A DNA stretch of 64,000 nucleotides from Phycisphaeraceae bacterium (GTDB taxonomy: Bacteria; Planctomycetota; Phycisphaerae; Phycisphaerales; UBA1924). Under the pieces are notes generated by a model. The model worked only from the letters and a program-made list of their open reading frames with translations, had not been told where the DNA came from and made no database searches. Within the stretch, counting starts at the first letter, position 1. Every line of letters starts with the position of its first letter. The stretch covers positions 310,001 through 374,000 of the forward strand of contig CP060234.1 in assembly GCA_023898685.1 (NCBI GenBank), given 5' to 3'. Of the stretch, positions 44,382-54,266 are shown piece by piece. A program made the translations under genes and the position numbers.

Positions 44382-44996
44382 ATGTTGAAGAAGACCGCCA
44401 TCCTGCTGAGCGCCCTGATCACGACCGCCACCCACGCCGCACCCTGGCCCGGAAGCGTTCACTTCATCTTCGTTGCACAGGACAACACCTCGGCCTGGGG
44501 CGCCTCGACCTCGCTCCCCGTTCCGACTTCGGGAACATCGGGCATCCGCATCCCGCTCTCGGGCCCCGGCAACAAGCACATCTTGGTGCAGACCTTCAAG
44601 GATGGGGTCAGCAACGTCGCAGGGGGCAAGTCGTACTGGGTCAAGTTCTATGTCGACTGGGGTGGCACCGGGTTCGGCGGGCCAGGGGCGCCGTCTGGCA
44701 CGATTGGCATCGTCGGATCGGACGGGCCCGGCATGCCCGTTCCGATCGACGAGGCCGAGGTGCTCGGCGGGCCGTTCAGGATCTACGATCGCCAGACTTT
44801 CCCGAGCAACATGCTCCGCCTCGACGCCGATTCGCTCTATCTGACAACGCACCAGACATTCCGTGTCGATTTCTTCAGGCCCACCCCGAAGCCGACGCCG
44901 AATGGGCCGGCCCCCATCCCGCCGCCCGGCACGCTCGCGCTCCTCGCCGCGGGCGGCGTGCTCACCGCGAGCCGGCGTCGCCGCACAGGGCGGTAG
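44382..44996 (+). CDS. Exported protein with PEP-CTERM-like tail
   Basis: A 204-residue secreted protein. It begins MLKKTAILLSALITTATHAAPWPGSV (signal peptide) with AAAGGAGCG upstream of ATG 44382. It has a compact beta-type body rich in Gly, Ser and Thr, and a C-terminal NGPAPIPPPGTLALLAAGGVLTASRRRR: a proline motif, a hydrophobic helix and arginines, like PEP-CTERM sorting signals but with PPP for PEP. Exosortase would cleave it; none is in this window. The function is unknown. Confidence 0.78.
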   Translation: MLKKTAILLSALITTATHAAPWPGSVHFIFVAQDNTSAWGASTSLPVPTSGTSGIRIPLSGPGNKHILVQTFKDGVSNVAGGKSYWVKFYVDWGGTGFGGPGAPSGTIGIVGSDGPGMPVPIDEAEVLGGPFRIYDRQTFPSNMLRLDADSLYLTTHQTFRVDFFRPTPKPTPNGPAPIPPPGTLALLAAGGVLTASRRRRTGR

Positions 44997-45022
44997 TCAC
45001 CCGGATCCGGTACGCTGATCGC

Positions 45023-46123
45023 ATGGCACATCTCGATCGACGCACACTTCTCGCCGCCGCCGGCGCCGCCGCGGCGGCTTCTTTCGTCCGGAGGGCCGAC
45101 GCCATGGACGATCAGCCGGGCGATTCGCACCGCGGCCCTTGCGTGATCGCCTCGGCGAACGGGCGGCGCTCGGTCGAGCTCGCTTACAAGCGGATCAACG
45201 AGGAGGGCTTCGATCCCGCCGTCGCGGTGGTCGAGGGCGTGGGGATCGTCGAGGCCGACCCGGACGACATGTCGGTGGGATACGGGGGCCTGCCCAACGA
45301 GGACGGCGTGGTGCAGCTCGACGCCTCGGTGATGCACGGGCCGACGCACCGGGCGGGCTCGGTCGCGGCGCTCGAGAACATCCTCCATCCGGCGCAGGTG
45401 GCGCTCAAGGTGCTCCAGACGACGGATCACTGCATGCTGGTCGGCGCCGGCGCCCTCGCGTTCGCCAGGGCCAACGGCTTCCCCGAGCAGGACATGCTCA
45501 CCGACAAGGCCCGCAAGGCGTGGCTCAAGTGGAAGCACGAGCTCGGGCCCGGGGACCACTGGCTGGACACCGACCAGAGCGACTGGGACCCCAAGGGCGA
45601 GCGGCCGTCGCTCCGGCATATGGCGCCTCCTGGCTGGCCCGAGGGCGTGCCGTTCACGACGGGCACGATTAACTGCTCAGCCCTGACCGCGTCGGGCGAC
45701 CTCGCCTCGTGCACGACGACCAGCGGCTTGAGCTACAAGATCGCGGGGCGCGTGGGCGACTCACCCATCGTCGGCGCCGGCATGTACTGCGACAACGACG
45801 TGGGCACCGCAGGCGCGATCGGCTGGGGCGAGGCGGTCATCGAGTCGTGCGGCTCGTTCGACACCATCCGTGAGATGGAGCGCGGCGCAACGCCCACCGA
45901 GGCGTGCCGCATCGTGCTCGAACGGATCATCAAGCACTCCCGGCGCCAGCATATGCGCTACCGCGACGAAAAACCCCTGTTCAACGTGCAGCTCATCGCC
46001 CTGCGCAAGGACGGAGCCTACGGATCGGCCGCCATCAGCGCGGGCAAGAACGGCATCCCGTTCGCCGTGTGCGACGAAGCCGGGGTCCGCATCGAGCACG
46101 GCCCCACGCTGAGCCTTGAGTGA
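45023..46123 (+). CDS. Exported N4-(beta-N-acetylglucosaminyl)-L-asparaginase-family hydrolase
   Basis: A 366-residue Ntn-hydrolase of the glycosylasparaginase / isoaspartyl peptidase group. The N-terminus DRRTLLAAAGAAAAAS looks like a Tat signal. Key features are the nucleophile Thr in TTGTINCSAL, then GDLASCTTTSGLSYKIAGRVGDSPIVGAGMY, the substrate-binding motif of this family. It would autocleave at GTI to release the active Thr. It would cut the GlcNAc-Asn link or isoaspartyl bonds of imported glycopeptides. The ATG 45023 gives this start; the longer frame to 44219 is a shadow. The following dehydrogenase begins 34 bases later. Confidence 0.88.
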   Translation: MAHLDRRTLLAAAGAAAAASFVRRADAMDDQPGDSHRGPCVIASANGRRSVELAYKRINEEGFDPAVAVVEGVGIVEADPDDMSVGYGGLPNEDGVVQLDASVMHGPTHRAGSVAALENILHPAQVALKVLQTTDHCMLVGAGALAFARANGFPEQDMLTDKARKAWLKWKHELGPGDHWLDTDQSDWDPKGERPSLRHMAPPGWPEGVPFTTGTINCSALTASGDLASCTTTSGLSYKIAGRVGDSPIVGAGMYCDNDVGTAGAIGWGEAVIESCGSFDTIREMERGATPTEACRIVLERIIKHSRRQHMRYRDEKPLFNVQLIALRKDGAYGSAAISAGKNGIPFAVCDEAGVRIEHGPTLSLE

Positions 46124-46157
46124 CGGCCTGTCCGCCACGCTCCATAGCATCACCGGT

Positions 46158-47846
46158 ATGCCTACCCACGCCGACAACCCCGAACCCGCACCCCGGCAGG
46201 CCCCGCTCGGGGTGTCCATCGTCGCGGGCGAGCCGGTGACGCCCGACCCGGGGTCGGAGACGTTCGCGGCGATCAATCCCAGGACGGGCGACGCCCTGCC
46301 GACGCGGTTTTACGCGGCATCGATCGGGAACCTCAACGACGCCGCCAACGCCGCGTGGCGGGCTTTCCACGCCGCCCGCGACCATTCGCCCGAGGACCGC
46401 GCGACGATGCTCGAACTCATCGCGCGGCGCATTTCGGGCATGGCCGGCGCGATCATCCCGCGGTGCATGGAGGAAACGGGGCTGCCCGAGGACCGGCTCG
46501 CCGCCGAGCTGGGCCGCACCACCTCGACGCTCGAGCTGTTCGCGCGGGTCATCCGCAACGACACGTGGAAGCGGATCGCGATCGACCTGCCCGAGCCCCG
46601 CCGCAAGCCCACGCCCCGACCGGGATTGAGGCGTGTGCTCGTCCCGCTGGGTCCGGTCGCGGTCTTCGGCTCGAGCAACTTCCCCCTCGCCTACTCGACC
46701 GCGGGCACCGACGCGGCCTCGGCCCTCGCCGCGGGCTGCCCGGTGATCGTCAAGGGCCACCCGCTTCACCCGGGAACGGGCGAGCTCGTGGCGCAGGCCG
46801 TCTGCGGAGCGGTGCGTGACGCGGGCTTCCCGGTCGGCTGGTTCTCCTTCCTGCACGCGGGCGGGGCTCGCGAGCACGCGGTCGGAGCCGAACTCGTCAG
46901 GCACCCGTGCGTGCGTGCCGCGGGGTTCACCGGGTCGTTCGAGGGCGGCGCCGCCCTGGCGCACGTCGCCGCGGCGAGGCCCGACCCGATCCCGTTCTTC
47001 GCCGAGATGGGCTCGACCAACCCCGTGTTCATCCTGCCCGGCAGCGTGGAGACCGAACCGGCCGGCATCGCCCAGCACCTGGCCCGGTCGATCTCCATCT
47101 TCGCGGGCCAGCAGTGCACGTGCCCCGGGCTGATCTTCCTTGTGCAAGGGCGGGCCACCGAGACGTGCATCGAGAGGCTGGGGCGCGAGCTCGCCGAGGC
47201 CCCTGCAACTCCCATGCTCGCCGCCCGCATCCGCAAGCGCTATCTCTCGCTGGTCGAGCGGGCGATCGACACCCCAGGCGTGCGCACGGTGCAGGGCGAC
47301 AACGCCGCGATCCGGTCGGCGGTGGCACGGCCCGTGGACTCCCAGCCCGCGTTCGAGAAGCCGTTTCTCATGCGCACCACGGAGGACGTCTTCCTCGAAC
47401 AGGAGACGCTCCACGACGAGATCTTCGGCCCCGCCGCGATTGTTGTCGAATGCAAGGACGCTGAGGGGATGCTGCGCTGCGCCGGCCTGGTCCAGGGCAG
47501 TCTCACCGGGTCGATCTTCCTGTCGAACACCGACCTCGATCTCGCCCGCGCGCTCACCGGGATCCTCGCCCTGCGGGTCGGACGCGTCGTCTTCAACGGC
47601 GTCCCAACAGGGCTCGAAGTCGGTTACGCCACCGTCCACGGTGGGCCGTACCCCGCGACCAACCGCCCCGACACCACGGCCGTGGGTCCTTTCGCCCTCG
47701 AGCGCTGGTGTCGGCCCGTGGCGTTCCAGAACGCCCCGGCGGCGCTGCTGCCGCCCGAGCTGAGGGACGCGAACGAGCCCGGGACCCACCGCATTGTGCA
47801 GGGCTCGCTGACCCAGGAATCGATCACGCCCCGCAAGCACAGCTAG
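46158..47846 (+). CDS. NADP-dependent aldehyde dehydrogenase (ketoglutaric semialdehyde type)
   Basis: A 562-residue enzyme of the aldehyde dehydrogenase superfamily, closest in motifs to 2,5-dioxovalerate (alpha-ketoglutaric semialdehyde) dehydrogenases. It has LVPLGPVAVFGSSNFPLAYS, the cofactor Lys in VIVKGHPLHPGT, catalytic Glu in FFAEMGSTNP, catalytic Cys in FAGQQCTCPG, and EIFGPAAIV. It would oxidise an aldehyde to an acid using NADP. The start is ATG 46158 (MPTHADN); alternatives upstream overlap the previous stop. It follows the hydrolase gene closely and is probably on the same transcript. Confidence 0.86.
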   Translation: MPTHADNPEPAPRQAPLGVSIVAGEPVTPDPGSETFAAINPRTGDALPTRFYAASIGNLNDAANAAWRAFHAARDHSPEDRATMLELIARRISGMAGAIIPRCMEETGLPEDRLAAELGRTTSTLELFARVIRNDTWKRIAIDLPEPRRKPTPRPGLRRVLVPLGPVAVFGSSNFPLAYSTAGTDAASALAAGCPVIVKGHPLHPGTGELVAQAVCGAVRDAGFPVGWFSFLHAGGAREHAVGAELVRHPCVRAAGFTGSFEGGAALAHVAAARPDPIPFFAEMGSTNPVFILPGSVETEPAGIAQHLARSISIFAGQQCTCPGLIFLVQGRATETCIERLGRELAEAPATPMLAARIRKRYLSLVERAIDTPGVRTVQGDNAAIRSAVARPVDSQPAFEKPFLMRTTEDVFLEQETLHDEIFGPAAIVVECKDAEGMLRCAGLVQGSLTGSIFLSNTDLDLARALTGILALRVGRVVFNGVPTGLEVGYATVHGGPYPATNRPDTTAVGPFALERWCRPVAFQNAPAALLPPELRDANEPGTHRIVQGSLTQESITPRKHS

Positions 47847-47926
47847 CAGGCCGCCCTGGAGGGGCGTGAGAGCCTGTCACCGGCCGATTCTGCGCCCGGG
47901 CGCAGCCCCGGGCCGATAATGACAGC

Positions 47927-50926
47927 ATGGCGAAAGCACGTGGACGTTCTGCGCGCGCGGGCAAGGCGAAACGGGCCCCCGGGCACGAGCACGCCGAGCT
48001 CGACAAGCGGTTCCTCTGGACCCGGCTCGTGTGGCTCGCGCTCGCCGTGGCGTGGCTGCTCACCGCCGCCTCGCTGATCAGCTTCGACGCGGGCGACGCC
48101 CCCGGCCATGTCGCCTGGCCCTACAACGACCCCACCCGGAACTGGATCGGCGTGGTCGGGGCCAACGCCTCGTATGCCATCCTCAAACTGATCGGCCTGG
48201 GGGCGGTTCCGGCGATGCTCGCCTGGCTGCTCGCCCTCGTGTTCAGCGCCTCGGGCCGGCCCTACAAGCACCCGCTCATCCGCACCGGGGGCATCGTCCT
48301 GATCATGCTCTCCACCGCCGGGGCGGCGTCGGCGCTCTTCCCAGATGCGGGGCCCATGCCCGGACTCTCCGGCGGCATGGCGGGCGTCGTGATCGCGGCG
48401 CAGATGATCCCCCACACCGGCGACGTGGGCTCGGTGATGATCCTGCTCGCGGTGTTCATCGCGGGGCTGATCCTCACGTTCGACCGGCTCGTGTTCGTCG
48501 CGGCCGCGTGGACGATGCGCCAGTTCGCGTCCGGGGCGAAGAAGGCCGGCGCGAAGGCGAAGGCCAAGGCCGCGGCGGCGAGGATCCGGCAGACCGATCT
48601 CGATGACGCCGAGGCGGACATCGCCGCGGGCCGGGTGCGTCGGCGGAAGAAGCAGGGCAGGATCGACGAGATGGCGGGCGGGATCGGCGGCGCCGAGGCG
48701 TTCAACCCCGATCTCGCGGAGGTCGACCCCGACGAGATCGAAGAGGAGTGGGAGGACGAGTGGGAGGAGGACGCCGACGAGGACGAGTACGACGAGGAGG
48801 AGGACTACGAAGAGGAGGACGAGGAGGAAGAGGCCGAGGATGACGCCGGCGACGAGGAGGAGGAAGACGAAGTGGAGGACGAACTCCCCGGCGCCCCGCA
48901 GATCTTCGATCGCGACAAGCTGCGGGAGAAGATCAGCGCCCTGCCCGTCCGGTTCGCCAGCGCCGACAAGGGTTCGGCGACGCAGGCCGACCTCGACGCC
49001 TACCAGCAGAGTGCGCAGGCGATGGAGGGGTACAAGTTCCCGACGCTCGAGCTGCTCGAGGAACCCGAGGAGGGGTTCAACGAGCTGCTCGAGGAGCACG
49101 TCCGCGAGCAGGCCGAATCGCTCGAGGAGGCGCTGCGCGAGTACAAGATCCGGGGCGAGGTCGTGGGCATCGAGTCGGGCCCCGTGATCACGCTCTACCA
49201 CGTCAAGCTCGCGCCGGGGACCAAGGTGCGGCGATCAACGCGGTGTCGAGCGACCTGGCTCGGTCGCTCAAGGCCGTCAACATCCGCATCGTCGCCAACC
49301 AGGCGGGGCGCGACACGGTCGGCATCGAGGTGCCCAACCCGACGATGGAGAAGGTGCGCCTCCGCGAGCTGATGTCGCGTCGCGAGCAGTTCCAGAAGAT
49401 GAAGCTGCCGATGTTCCTGGGCAAGGACTCGGCGGGCGACCCGCTCATCGAGGACCTGACCAAGATGCCGCACATGCTCATCGCGGGCACCACTGGTTCG
49501 GGCAAGTCGGTCTGCATGAACACGATCATCATGAGTTTCCTCTACACGAAGAAGCCCAACGAGCTCAAGCTCGTGCTGGTCGACCCCAAGATGGTCGAGA
49601 TGAGCCAGTTCAAGGACATCCCGCACCTGATGTGCCCGGTCGTGACGGAGATGAACCGTGCGGCGGCGATCCTGGAGTGGGCGGTCAAGAAAATGGACGA
49701 GCGGTACGAGCTGCTTGCCGAGGCGGGCTGCCGCGACATCTCGGGCTACAACGAGGCTGGATGAAGAGGAACTGATCGACCGCTTCACCCCCGTCGGCCC
49801 GGACGGGCGCGAGGAATTGAGCGAGCAGGAGAAGGCCCGCATCCCGCGCAAGATGCCCTACATGGTGTTCATCATCGACGAGCTGGCCGACCTCATGATG
49901 ACCAACAAGGAGGTCGAGGGCTCGATCATCCGCATCGCGCAGAAGGCGCGTGCGGTGGGCATCCACCTGATCCTGGCGACGCAGAGGCCGCAGGCGAACG
50001 TTGTGACGGGCCTGATCAAGTCGAACATGCCCTGCCGCATCGCGTTCAAGGTGGCGTCCGGCATGGACTCGCGGATCGTGCTCGACCAGAAGGGCGGCGA
50101 GTTGCTCCTTGGCATGGGCGACATGCTGTTCCTGTCGCCCCGGAGCCACAAGCTGCACCGGGCGCAGGGCACGCTCGTCGAGGACGCCGAGATCCGCCAC
50201 GTCGTCAAGTTCATGCGCGACATCGCCGGCCCGACCTACGAGCGCCAGCTCATGCAGCTCCGCTCGGGCGACCCGGACGAGCAGCGGCTTGAGCAGAGCG
50301 AGAACAACTCCAGCGCCTCTCTCGAAGCGGCGCAGGAAGACCCGCTCTTCGACCGGGCCGTCGAGATCGTGCTCGAAACCAAGCGGGGCTCGGTGAGCCT
50401 GCTCCAGCGTCGCCTCGCGATCGGGTACACGCGGGCGAGCCGGCTGATCGACCTGATGGGCATCGCGGGCATCATCGGCGAGCACAAGGGCTCGGTGGCC
50501 CGCGAGGTGCTCATCACGCCCGAGGAATGGGACGCGATCAAGGCCCTCGCCGAGGAGATGGCGGCCCAGCAGGGCCTGGCCTATCCGCGGGCCGACGGGC
50601 CATCGGGCGATTTCGCGGATGGCGACGACGCCGACCAGCAACTTCTCTTCGACGATTCCCAAGAACCCGTCGACGAGGCCGGGGGGCCCGAGGACGCCGA
50701 CGCGTCTGACGGCGCGGACGAAGCCGAGGAAGACGACGAGGAAGAAGCGGACGACGAGAACGAGGACGACGAGGAATGGGAGTGGGTCGAGGTCGAGGAG
50801 GAAGTCGAGGAGGACGAGGACGTTGAGGAAGGCGAGGACGAGGAAGACTGGGAGGATGAATCCCCTGAAGAGGAGGATTCATCGGCCGAGGATCCCCCGT
50901 TCAAGCCCACCCGATCGGCCCCCTGA
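47927..50926 (+). pseudogene. ftsK: DNA translocase FtsK with two compensating frameshifts
   Basis: All parts of FtsK/SpoIIIE are here but in two frames. Four N-terminal helices (about 30-190) are followed by a 100-residue acidic linker (about 260-330) and an RecA-like motor. Frame 1 (47927 on) runs to KLAPGTKV near 49228. Frame 2 carries AAINAVSSDLARSL...Walker A GTTGSGKSV to SGYNEAG (stop 49764). Frame 1 resumes near 49754 with RLDEEELIDRF, Walker B FIIDELADL and the C-terminal gamma winged helix (LLQRRLAIGYTRASRLI), then an additional acidic tail of about 120 residues. The breaks fit loss of one G near 49228 and a +1 change near 49750, which restores the original frame. FtsK pumps DNA at division, so I expect an intact gene; sequence error is a likely cause. 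Confidence 0.85.
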
Positions 50927-51035
50927 TCCACGACCGGACGGAGACGCGACCACGACCGCCTATCGTTGAATGGACCGCCCGGCCGCCCCGATCGGGCGGC
51001 GGCACGCACGATTTCGCAGGCTACAGGAGAAGACC

Positions 51036-52832
51036 ATGCTTGCTCAGACCGGGTTCCCCCACATGGCGACGGGCGTCGCCCTCGTGATTTCGTGCGGCCT
51101 GGCCGCCCCGGCGATCGCGGATACGCCGGCCGCGTTGCACTATGTTCCGTCCGACGCCCCGATCTACGTGGTCGTGCCCGACCTCGGGCGTCTGATCGGC
51201 GACCTTTCGGCCACCAACCAGGCGCTCGCGGGCAGCCTGCCGCCCGAGGCCGCCCAGCTCGGCATGGGGCTGTTCATGGCCCAGATGCTCACCACTCAGC
51301 CGGGCGTTGAGACCAACGGGTCGGCCGCGGTGATCATCGACCCCGAGGGCGGCGACCCCGACGAGGCCGGGCCCCCGCAGCCTTCGTTCCTCGCCATCCT
51401 GCCGATCGACAACCTCGAGACCTTCGCGGGCGGGCCGTTCATGACGGGCCAGCACGCGCAGCTGGTCGACGGGATGCTCCAGACCGCCTCGCCCGACGGG
51501 GAGACGTTCTACATGCGCGACATCGGCACGCACGCGATCGCCGGTGTCGACAGGGAGAAGGTCGAGTCGTACAAGCCCGGCGACTGGATGGAGGCCAACG
51601 AGAAGGCCCTCGGCGCCTCGGGCCTTTCGCAGATGGGCGGCGGCGACATCATGCTTGTGGCGAACATCGCGGCGCTGAAGGGCCCCATCGACGAGATGCT
51701 CGAGCAGGCCGACCAGCAGGTCAACTTCCTCGCGATGATGGGCGGGGGCGACCAGGTCAAGCAGTTCTTCGCGATGTACAAGCAGGCCGCGACGGTGCTC
51801 CAGCGCGACGGCAGCGTGGGGATGGTGTCGTTCAACGTGGGCGCCGACGGCATCTCGGTCGATCTGGGCGCGAGCTTCCGCGAGGGCACGCCTTCGTACG
51901 AGACCTTCAACGCCGCCGGCGACACCGGGCCGCTGCTGGGCGCGATCCCCGCGTCCGATTTCCTGGTCGCCTATGCGATGGATGTCTCGGACGAGCATCT
52001 CCGCGGGCTGATGGACGCCATTTCGGCGATGGCGCCGGCCCAGGGCGGCGGCGATCCGATGGGCCTCAAGGCGATGGTCTCGCACGCGACGGGCTTCAGC
52101 GGCATGATCGGCAGCTCGCCGGCCGCGCTCGGCGGGGCCGGACTGTTCGCCAAGCAGCTCAGCTACGTCCGGACCGATGACACCGGGGCCGCGACGGACA
52201 CGATGCGCACCAGCATGAAGGACCTGAACGGCACGTCGATGATGGGCATGACCTACGCGACGACCTACGAGGCCAACGCGGCCGAAGTGGACGGCGTGAA
52301 GGTCGACACCTACAGCCTGAAGATGCAGGCCGACCCCGAGGCCGCCCAGAGCGGCATGGGCGCGATGTTCGACCCCGCGATGGCGATGAGCCTTCTCTAC
52401 GGCATGGAGGGCGGGCCGGCGGGCTACGTCGCCCACGTCGATGGCGGCTTGTACGTCACGGCGTCGAAGAACGGCGAGCTGCTCTCGAGCGCGTTCAAGG
52501 CGGCCCGGGGCGGCGCCGGCCTCACGGCGAACGAGCTGGTCGCCAAAGTCGGCTCCAGGCTGCAGGACGACCGCTTCGCCGAGGGGTACGTGTCGGCCGA
52601 CCAGATCTTCAATGCGGTCGGGCCGTTCGCGCAGATGTTCGGCATGATCGATGAGTTCAAGCCGATCGAGCCGCTCTCCCCGATCGGGATGTCGGCCCGC
52701 GCCGACGAGGGAGGCGTCGTCGGGCGGATGTATGTGCCGGCCGACGTGATCGGGTTCATCGCGAAGTTCGCGCAGGAAGTCAACGGCGACGACGCGGGCG
52801 GGGGCGACGAACAGGCCGAGCCCGATTTCTGA
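51036..52832 (+). CDS. Exported protein of unknown function
   Basis: A 598-residue protein with a signal peptide (MATGVALVISCGLAAPAIAD), starting MLAQTG at ATG 51036 after AGGAGAAGACC. It has a repeated alpha/beta layout with VPSDAPIYVVVPDLGRL near the start, and many Met and Gly residues; there is no membrane anchor or catalytic motif I recognise. The planctomycete family with this N-terminus is, to my memory, uncharacterised. It follows ftsK by 110 bases and ends at a strong terminator. Confidence 0.72.
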   Translation: MLAQTGFPHMATGVALVISCGLAAPAIADTPAALHYVPSDAPIYVVVPDLGRLIGDLSATNQALAGSLPPEAAQLGMGLFMAQMLTTQPGVETNGSAAVIIDPEGGDPDEAGPPQPSFLAILPIDNLETFAGGPFMTGQHAQLVDGMLQTASPDGETFYMRDIGTHAIAGVDREKVESYKPGDWMEANEKALGASGLSQMGGGDIMLVANIAALKGPIDEMLEQADQQVNFLAMMGGGDQVKQFFAMYKQAATVLQRDGSVGMVSFNVGADGISVDLGASFREGTPSYETFNAAGDTGPLLGAIPASDFLVAYAMDVSDEHLRGLMDAISAMAPAQGGGDPMGLKAMVSHATGFSGMIGSSPAALGGAGLFAKQLSYVRTDDTGAATDTMRTSMKDLNGTSMMGMTYATTYEANAAEVDGVKVDTYSLKMQADPEAAQSGMGAMFDPAMAMSLLYGMEGGPAGYVAHVDGGLYVTASKNGELLSSAFKAARGGAGLTANELVAKVGSRLQDDRFAEGYVSADQIFNAVGPFAQMFGMIDEFKPIEPLSPIGMSARADEGGVVGRMYVPADVIGFIAKFAQEVNGDDAGGGDEQAEPDF

Positions 52833-52857
52833 TCTCGGGCTGAGACTGCTGCATCTC

Positions 52858-52887
52858 CGGCCGGCGTGGAAGCGTCGGCCGTTTTTT
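52858..52887 (+). terminator. Rho-independent terminator after the exported protein
   Basis: CGGCCGGCG, loop TGGAAG, CGTCGGCCG and TTTTTT form a stem of nine pairs (one wobble) and a T-run, 26 bases after the stop at 52832 and 8 bases before folP. Confidence 0.88.
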
Positions 52888-52894
52888 ACTCGCC

Positions 52895-53818
52895 ATGATG
52901 CACACCGCACGACAGCCCGCGACGCGATGGCGACTTGCCCCGGAACGTTGGCTCGCGCTCGATCGCCCGCGCCTCATGGCGATCGTCAACGCGACTCCCG
53001 ACAGCTTCTCGGATGGGGGGCGGCACAACGACCCTTCCCGCGCCGTGGACGCGGCCCGGGCGTTCGTCGCGGTCGGGGCCGACATGCTCGACGTCGGCGG
53101 TGAATCGACCCGTCCCGGGTCGCAACGCGTGCAGGCCGACGAGCAGATCCGCCGCGTTGTGCCGGTGATCCGGGCGATCCGCGAGGCCGGCGTCGACACT
53201 CCGATCAGCATCGACACGACGCTCGCAGCCGTCGCGTGGGCGGCGCTTGACGCGGGGGCGGACGCGATCAACGACGTCTCGGGTGGGGAAGAGGACCCGG
53301 ATCTGGTCGCGCTCGCGGCCGAGCGGGCGTGCGGGCTGATCCTGATGCACCGGCTCGTACCGCCCGAACGCGATCGCTACTCGGACCGGTACGACGAGGC
53401 CCCCGCGTACGGCGACGTCGTCGAGGCGGTGCGGGCCGACCTGGGCCGCAAGGCCGAGGCCGCGATCGCCGCGGGGTGCGACCCGGAATCGATCGTTCTC
53501 GACCCGGGGCTCGGCTTCGGGAAGACGGTCGAGCAGAATGTCGAACTGGTACAGGGCTCGGCGAAGCTCATGTCACTCGGCTACCCGCTGCTGGGCGCGG
53601 CGAGCCGCAAGAGCTTCGTGGGGCGCCTCTCGATGGGGCCGATGGACCGCGACCCCCCCGGCCCCGCGGACCGCCTGGGCGGATCAATCGTGTTCTCGCT
53701 GGCGCAGCTCGCCCGGGGCGTGCGGCTGTTCAGGGTGCACGACGTCCGCGAACAGGCCCGGGCGTTGCGGGCGGCGTGGGCGATCGGGTGCGGTTCGGAC
53801 GCGCCCGATCCAGAATAG
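52895..53818 (+). CDS. folP: Dihydropteroate synthase
   Basis: A 307-residue folate enzyme that joins dihydropterin pyrophosphate to p-aminobenzoate. It is a TIM barrel with MAIVNATPDSFSDGG, DMLDVGGESTRPGS, INDVSGG, the DPGLGFGKT loop and GAASRKSFVG. Two ATGs (52895, 52898) are possible starts with no strong ribosome site, directly after a terminator. It is followed after 100 bases by trxA. All catalytic regions are present. Confidence 0.93.
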   Translation: MMHTARQPATRWRLAPERWLALDRPRLMAIVNATPDSFSDGGRHNDPSRAVDAARAFVAVGADMLDVGGESTRPGSQRVQADEQIRRVVPVIRAIREAGVDTPISIDTTLAAVAWAALDAGADAINDVSGGEEDPDLVALAAERACGLILMHRLVPPERDRYSDRYDEAPAYGDVVEAVRADLGRKAEAAIAAGCDPESIVLDPGLGFGKTVEQNVELVQGSAKLMSLGYPLLGAASRKSFVGRLSMGPMDRDPPGPADRLGGSIVFSLAQLARGVRLFRVHDVREQARALRAAWAIGCGSDAPDPE

Positions 53819-53918
53819 TGGCGCCCGGCGGCGGGTTTCCCGGGGCCGGGCCGGGCCATAGGATCGGGCTCGGATTCTGCTGACGCGGGCCGGAGGCCCA
53901 CCGCGAAGGAGCGACAAC

Positions 53919-54251
53919 ATGGCGAGCGACAAGGTTCATGAGTTCACCGACGGCAACTTCGACGCGGAAGTGATCCAGTCGGACAAGCCGGTCCTCGTGG
54001 ACTTCTGGGCCGAGTGGTGCATGCCGTGCCGGATGCTGGCGCCGACGATCGATCAGGTGGCCGAGGAATTCGAGGGCCGGGTGAAGGTCGGGAAGGTCGA
54101 CACCGACTCGAACCGCGAGGTCTCGGTGAAATTCGGCATCTCGGCGATCCCCACCGTGATCCTGTTCAAGGGCGGCGAGATCCAGAAGAAGTTCGTCGGC
54201 CTGACGAACAAGGACGACCTGGCGAGCGCCCTTTCCGAAGCCGCCGGCTGA
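53919..54251 (+). CDS. trxA: Thioredoxin
   Basis: A 110-residue thioredoxin, a cytoplasmic dithiol reductant for ribonucleotide reductase and other enzymes. The core is VLVDFWAEWCMPCRMLAP with active-site WCMPC at 33-37 instead of the usual WCGPC, cis-proline ISAIPTVILFKGGE and the conserved Asp in VDTDSN. The ATG 53919 follows GAAGGAG. A change of Gly to Met in the active site alters redox potential in engineered thioredoxins, so it may not be the housekeeping form. The next gene starts 15 bases later. Confidence 0.94.
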   Translation: MASDKVHEFTDGNFDAEVIQSDKPVLVDFWAEWCMPCRMLAPTIDQVAEEFEGRVKVGKVDTDSNREVSVKFGISAIPTVILFKGGEIQKKFVGLTNKDDLASALSEAAG

Positions 54252-54266
54252 GCCTCCCCGCGACCG

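Noticed and set aside
49220..49240. Programmed -1 frameshift in ftsK
   Set aside because: There is no slippery heptamer of the X XXY YYZ type or obvious pseudoknot, and the second shift would need its own signal.
51021..52910. Antisense frame opposite the exported protein (629 codons)
   Set aside because: It has a basic His/Arg composition and no start signal; the sense frame has a signal peptide and a ribosome site.
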